Positions 53,564 through 56,620 of a DNA stretch of 56,620 bases are shown here, piece by piece (positions within the stretch are counted from its first letter, which is position 1; every line of letters begins with the position of its first letter). The notes under the pieces were generated by a model. That model saw only the letters and a list, made by a program, of their open reading frames with translations, had not been told where the DNA came from and made no database searches. Source of the stretch: Chitinivibrionales bacterium (lineage in GTDB: Bacteria; Fibrobacterota; Chitinivibrionia; Chitinivibrionales; JANQEN01); the NCBI GenBank assembly GCA_028278335.1, contig JANQEN010000221.1:1-56620 (forward strand), read 5' to 3'. The position numbers were made by a program, and so were the translations under genes.

Positions 53564-56425
53564 ATGCTTAAAGTGCTTCACAAATTCAGTTTTTATTGTA
53601 TCATCTCAATTTTTATTTCCTATTCTCTTCTTTCTAGCCAAACATTAAATGGTGTTGAACAAAATTTTAGAGGAGAAAAAATACTCGATGACCAGGGCAA
53701 CTGGAACGGATTAATGAATATGAATCCCGATCCAGATGGCGAGCCATGGATTTCAGGTGGACTTAGCCCTCTCACAGCAGAGCAGATTGCCGAGTATAAT
53801 AGTCTACCGACATTTCAAATCCCAGAGCATCTTAAAGGTCGTGCTCTTCCGCAAACGGTAGACAATTCAAAGGCACCTCAATTTCGCAAAATCTTCAACC
53901 AAAAAGGAGGAAGTTGCGGTCAAGCAAGTGGTATGGGGTATCATTTCACCTATGAGAGAAACCTTGAGCTGGGCACGCTCCCTACTTCAAAAAACAACAT
54001 TTGCGCCTACGGTTTCACCTGGAATTTTGTAAACGGAGGATCCGGCACAGGTTCTTGGCCAAGCTCTGGGTACACTATTGCTGCAGCAATGGGATGTGGT
54101 CATGTGGCTGATTTTAACAATGCAGACAATGGTGGAAGCGGTACTGCATGGATGGATGGCTATAAAGGCTACTATAATGGAAATGATTGCCATGTGGTTG
54201 AGCAAGTAAAATTTAATGCCACCGATGTTGAGAAGATGAAGAACTGGTTTTATGATAAAGGTACGGGAACCGGTAAAAATGGCGGTATTATTACCTTTGG
54301 TTCAAGTACTAAATTTAATATAACCACTATTCAGTCAGGTCCTTTTCGGGGACAGAAGCTGAGTAGACGACTCGAAAGTGGCTCAGCGCACGCCATGACC
54401 CTTGCGGGATATAGTGATGAAATTGAGCACGATATTAATGGTGATGGTATAATAACCGAAGATGTTGATGTAACCCGTGATGGAAAGGTTGACTTTCGTG
54501 ATAGAGAGCGTGGCGCTTGGCAGCTAATCAACAGTTGGGGTGGTGGCTGGAACAACTCTGGAAAAATCTGGGTGCTTTACAGTGGATTTGAAGGAAGAAA
54601 TGTCCTTGGTATAAAGGTTAAAAAGTTTGAAACAAAAATGATGCTCAAGGCAAAGGTCACCCACAGAAGTCGCGGTAGTCTTAAATTGACAACCGGTTTT
54701 TCCAGCGACATAAACGCTACAACACCCTCAAAAACTAAGAGTTATGGCAAAGCCTTTAACAGAGCTGGTGGCAGTCACCCAATGGAGGGAAGCGGTGGAA
54801 ACTCTACTATAGAAATTGGGCTTGATGTGACTCAATTTTATACAACCGGTATGGCCCAGGGAAAATTCTTTTTAAAGGCAGAGTCTTCCAGTGGTACGGT
54901 AGTTAGTATGTCCCTTTTAGATTATACTGGCACCCAAGTACAGGAAACTGTCTGTGATAAAACCAATGTTTCTATTTCTGGAACAACCTATTTATCTGTT
55001 GTAAAAGTTTTTGCTCCACTTACAACACTTTCACCTAATGGCGGAGAGAAATGGGAACGGGGTAGAACCTTTGATGTAACCTGGAGTACTGCGCTTTCAG
55101 GGAATTTCAAAGTGGAACTACTTAAAGGTAGCAGTGTGCAGTCAGTTATTGCAGCCTCAGTACCTGCCGGAAGTAACGCGTACAAATGGGACATTCCTGC
55201 AGGGCAAGCCTTGGGAACGGATTTTAAAATTCGTGTATCCAGTCTTAGCGATCCTTCTAAGGTAGATGAAAGTGACAAAGCCTTTACCATTGAAGAGAAA
55301 TCTCAATTAGATCTGACCCTTCCCAATGGTGGCGAGGAGATTGAAAAGGGTTCGACTGTTAACATCACCTGGAGTGATAATCTTAGCGGCAATGTAAATA
55401 TTGGATTATACAAGGATGGAAAACTCTATTCAACTATTGCTGAAGATGTCGCCAGTCAAAGCCCCTATAAATGGCAAGTGTCTGATAAAGTAAACAGCGG
55501 GCTCGATTATCGCGTTAGAGTTACCAGTGTGGACAAAGAGTGGCTCTTTGACGAAAGTCAGAAAAATTTCACTATTCGCAATCCAATTATTGCTAAATTT
55601 CCCTATATTCAAAACTTTGACAAATTTGACAATGGATCAGTTCCTCTTCGTGAATACTGGGAACAAATTAAAGGCGAGGACCTTGACTGGACCGTACAGA
55701 GCGGATCCACTCCCTCTCGCATTGATGATCCTCCAGACGAAACAGGAGCCAAAGCTGATCATACCAGTGGTCAAGGTAAATACCTTTTTACTGAAGCATC
55801 GGGAAGCAACAGCCCTGGTAAGAAAATGAACATTGTGACACCTATCTTTGATTTTACCCATGTGTCAAATGCGACTCTCTCTTTCTGGTATCATATGTTC
55901 GATAAAACCGAACAGGAGATGGGAACCCTCTCTATGGACATCAATGCCAATGGAACCTGGGAGAATGATGTTATTAAACTGAGTGGCAATGCCGGTGATC
56001 AATGGCTTGAAAAGAAACTGGATATGGCAAAATATTCCGGCACAAAATTGCTTCAAGTACGCTTTAGAGGCACCACCGGTCAGGGATGGCATAGCGATAT
56101 CTGCATTGATGACTTTAAGATTGATGCATCAATTCCCGTTAACACTACTCTTAAAACTTACTCGTCATTTAATATCAACTATGTAGATTCCAGAATTGTT
56201 TATACCTTACCTGGACTCAATAATGGTAAAAAGACTCATGTTTCTTTAGAACTCTATAACCTTCAGGGTAAACGTATTAAAACTCTTGTTGATGGACTTC
56301 ATACAACAGGTAAGCAGTATACAGTATCTTTGACAAGCAACAGTGTTCCTCTTGCCAGAGGATTGTATCTTCTAAAAATGAAGGCTGGAGAATATAGGTC
56401 AACTACACGGGTGCTCTATAAATAA
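53564..56425 (+). CDS. Secreted papain-type (C1A) peptidase with Ca-binding insertion, Ig-like, MAM and sorting domains
   Basis: The ATG at 53564, behind GGGGGGAT, starts a 953-residue protein; an in-frame ATG at 53537 lacks a ribosome site. After a signal peptide, the C1A domain has Cys118 (GGSCGQ), His276 (SAHAMT) and Asn323 (INSWGGGW). Between His and Asn lies an EF-hand/dockerin-like insertion, DINGDG then DVTRDGKVDF. Two Kre9-like modules follow (about 480-665), a MAM-like module (about 670-855), and a Por-type sorting domain (about 870-953). The tail mirrors the C25 peptidase upstream, so the two probably share secretion and substrate context. Own terminator downstream. Confidence 0.92.
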   Translation: MLKVLHKFSFYCIISIFISYSLLSSQTLNGVEQNFRGEKILDDQGNWNGLMNMNPDPDGEPWISGGLSPLTAEQIAEYNSLPTFQIPEHLKGRALPQTVDNSKAPQFRKIFNQKGGSCGQASGMGYHFTYERNLELGTLPTSKNNICAYGFTWNFVNGGSGTGSWPSSGYTIAAAMGCGHVADFNNADNGGSGTAWMDGYKGYYNGNDCHVVEQVKFNATDVEKMKNWFYDKGTGTGKNGGIITFGSSTKFNITTIQSGPFRGQKLSRRLESGSAHAMTLAGYSDEIEHDINGDGIITEDVDVTRDGKVDFRDRERGAWQLINSWGGGWNNSGKIWVLYSGFEGRNVLGIKVKKFETKMMLKAKVTHRSRGSLKLTTGFSSDINATTPSKTKSYGKAFNRAGGSHPMEGSGGNSTIEIGLDVTQFYTTGMAQGKFFLKAESSSGTVVSMSLLDYTGTQVQETVCDKTNVSISGTTYLSVVKVFAPLTTLSPNGGEKWERGRTFDVTWSTALSGNFKVELLKGSSVQSVIAASVPAGSNAYKWDIPAGQALGTDFKIRVSSLSDPSKVDESDKAFTIEEKSQLDLTLPNGGEEIEKGSTVNITWSDNLSGNVNIGLYKDGKLYSTIAEDVASQSPYKWQVSDKVNSGLDYRVRVTSVDKEWLFDESQKNFTIRNPIIAKFPYIQNFDKFDNGSVPLREYWEQIKGEDLDWTVQSGSTPSRIDDPPDETGAKADHTSGQGKYLFTEASGSNSPGKKMNIVTPIFDFTHVSNATLSFWYHMFDKTEQEMGTLSMDINANGTWENDVIKLSGNAGDQWLEKKLDMAKYSGTKLLQVRFRGTTGQGWHSDICIDDFKIDASIPVNTTLKTYSSFNINYVDSRIVYTLPGLNNGKKTHVSLELYNLQGKRIKTLVDGLHTTGKQYTVSLTSNSVPLARGLYLLKMKAGEYRSTTRVLYK

Positions 56426-56458
56426 CGATTTACTATTTAAAAGAAAACCAGACATTTT

Positions 56459-56489
56459 AAAAGCTCCTCTATTTAGAGGGGCTTTTTTT
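56459..56489 (+). terminator. Terminator of the C1A peptidase gene
   Basis: The stem AAAAGCTCCTCT/AGAGGGGCTTTT (one T-G pair) spans 56459-56486 with a 4-base loop and is followed by T-rich sequence. It lies 34 bases after the stop. Confidence 0.88.
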
Positions 56490-56494
56490 ATAGA

Positions 56495-56512
56495 GGGGGG
56501 AAATTTCCCCCC
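56495..56512. repeat. Perfect 18-bp G6/C6 palindrome
   Basis: GGGGGG, AAATTT, CCCCCC is fully self-complementary and directly follows the terminator. A related G6/C6 hairpin with a CTCT loop is at 11868-11883. Confidence 0.7.
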
Positions 56513-56515
56513 GAT

Positions 56516-56620
56516 AAATTCAACCCAGATTATGCAGTAGGAGTAGATGCAGAAGTGCAAGATTATGATTTAGTAAGACGTGAAGGTTTTGAAGGGCATA
56601 TCTACAATGTGATATGGCCG
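56516..56620 (+). other. Open frame running off the window edge, possible partial gene
   Basis: From 56516 a plus-strand frame is open to the end, coding for residues such as NPDYAVGVDAEV and REGFEGHIYNVIWP, without a clear start (GTG or GTA candidates only). It could be a gene relic or a 5-prime fragment. No family is recognised. Confidence 0.25.

Noticed and set aside
1..56620. CRISPR arrays and tRNA or rRNA genes
   Set aside because: No regularly spaced direct repeats and no tRNA cloverleaf or rRNA signature was recognised by eye.

Overview
The window looks like chromosome from a Gram-negative bacterium of the FCB group, and Fibrobacterota (Chitinivibrionia-like) is my best guess. The DNA is AT-rich and many genes have clear GGAGG-type ribosome sites, which argues against typical Bacteroidota. 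Several secreted enzymes end in a C-terminal Por/type IX-like sorting module: a GH10 xylanase, a gingipain-type C25 peptidase, a papain-type peptidase and a beta-lactamase-fold hydrolase. The taxonomic call is inference.

Layout. 1-5.7 kb: an anchored TPM/TPR protein, a secreted serine hydrolase, a membrane-protein gene split by an in-frame TGA, and a lipoprotein-like gene. 5.7-9.4 kb: an accessory island with inverted repeats, an ArsR / Met-rich / SHOCT operon with its operator, and an apparent integron remnant. The remnant has a tyrosine-recombinase fragment on the + strand, a divergent minus-strand cassette of two unknown genes, an attI-like junction, and an attC-like site that contains the last cassette stop codon. 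9.4-16.3 kb: SRAP protein, GH10 xylanase, a nested-hairpin intergenic element, transketolase, phosphodiesterase, Dus and an SH3 protein. 16.5-20.9 kb: the complete gcvT-gcvH-gcvPA-gcvPB operon. 21-31.9 kb: coiled-coil exported protein, hybrid kinase, DJ-1 protein, PilZ protein, secreted esterase, GT-C glycosyltransferase and a membrane-anchored reductive-dehalogenase-like Fe-S protein.

32.2-39.6 kb: one operon with PrkA kinase, YeaH/DUF444 VWA protein, SpoVR, and a second divergent PrkA-like ATPase. 39.6-41.5 kb: a converging operon of thioredoxin, a 59-residue membrane protein and an SO_0444/ArsP-type metal permease. The small middle gene has an in-frame TGA followed, at the right distance, by a strong hairpin. 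I read it as a previously unannotated selenoprotein, and it is the most interesting item here. 41.7-46.5 kb: beta-barrel protein, freestanding archaeal-type ThrRS editing domain, and a large hybrid kinase. 46.8-56.6 kb: two large secreted cysteine peptidases with matching tails flank small membrane proteins and xylose isomerase.

Together the genes suggest a polysaccharide- and protein-degrading organism (xylanase to xylose isomerase to transketolase; secreted peptidases; glycine cleavage) with metal and redox defence. Family assignments come from motif recognition only; no database search was run.
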